From positions 1-6,195 of the forward strand of contig DAOVMD010000197.1 in the NCBI GenBank assembly GCA_030630935.1: 6,195 bases of DNA, read 5' to 3'. Shown here one piece after another: positions 6,187-6,195 of this stretch. Each line of letters opens with the position of its first letter. The stretch's first letter is position 1. The position numbers were made by a program, and so were the translations under genes. The notes under the pieces are model-generated. The model searched no databases. It was not told where the DNA came from and was given only the letters and a program-made list of their open reading frames with translations. The stretch is from Candidatus Mcinerneyibacteriota bacterium (GTDB taxonomy: Bacteria; AUK180; JAQVHJ01).

Positions 6187-6195
6187 AAAGATTTC

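Larger units (their letters stand above)
5655..6195. other. Non-coding, repeat-bearing A+T-rich tail after the operon
   Basis: No frame on either strand gives a convincing gene with a start, ribosome binding site and protein-like composition. One + strand frame stays open through the GTCATTGCGAGG element to a TAA near 5794, but it lacks a plausible start and its peptide simply reads the repeat. The stretch holds small palindromes, two pairs of direct repeats and a low-complexity tract, listed separately. No uridine-tract terminator of high quality was found; the element at 5695-5732 is the best candidate. Confidence 0.7.

Noticed and set aside
5655-6195. CRISPR array
   Set aside because: Each repeated word occurs only twice and at unequal spacing (266 and 149 bases); there are no regular repeat-spacer units or cas genes.

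Overview
The window looks like low-GC chromosomal DNA from a Gram-negative bacterium. It encodes an outer-membrane channel with a cleavable signal peptide, a periplasmic adaptor and a MacB-type permease, a set that only makes sense in a two-membrane cell. The A+T-rich coding style, the separate ATPase and permease genes (fused in E. coli MacB) and the small palindromic repeats after the operon suggest the Bacteroidota/Ignavibacteriota/Chlorobiota (FCB) neighbourhood. That placement is inference from style, not from a phylogenetic marker.

Layout: positions 1-5654 are one tightly packed + strand gene block with almost no non-coding DNA. In order: the C-terminal 80 residues of an M20-family zinc peptidase (1-243), a TolC-family outer-membrane factor (240-1682), a Yip1-like multispanning membrane protein (1679-2524), a HlyD/MacA-type adaptor (2538-3779), a MacB/LolD-type ATPase (start placed at 3766, end 4461) and a MacB-type permease (4461-5654). 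Four of the five junctions overlap (4, 4, 14 and 1 nt) and the fifth gap is 13 nt, so the block is probably one transcript with translational coupling. No promoter or regulator gene is visible; the promoter must lie left of the window.

Function: the ATPase and permease should form the inner-membrane motor, the adaptor should bridge the periplasm and the TolC-like protein should form the outer-membrane exit duct, giving a MacAB-TolC-like tripartite export machine. Its substrate cannot be read from the sequence. The two unusual members are the Yip1-like protein placed between channel and adaptor, and the M20 peptidase overlapping the first transporter gene.

Positions 5655-6195 hold no convincing gene. 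This A+T-rich tail contains a palindromic element starting GTCATTGCGAGG, of a type I recall as dispersed in many bacterial genomes, two G/C hairpins, two short direct repeats in the order A-B-A'-B', and a low-complexity AATGAA-rich tract. It resembles a landing zone for small non-autonomous repeats. I saw no CRISPR array, rRNA, complete tRNA, transposase or phage gene. The main system is a recognisable family; the least explained parts are the Yip1-like subunit and the repeat-filled tail.
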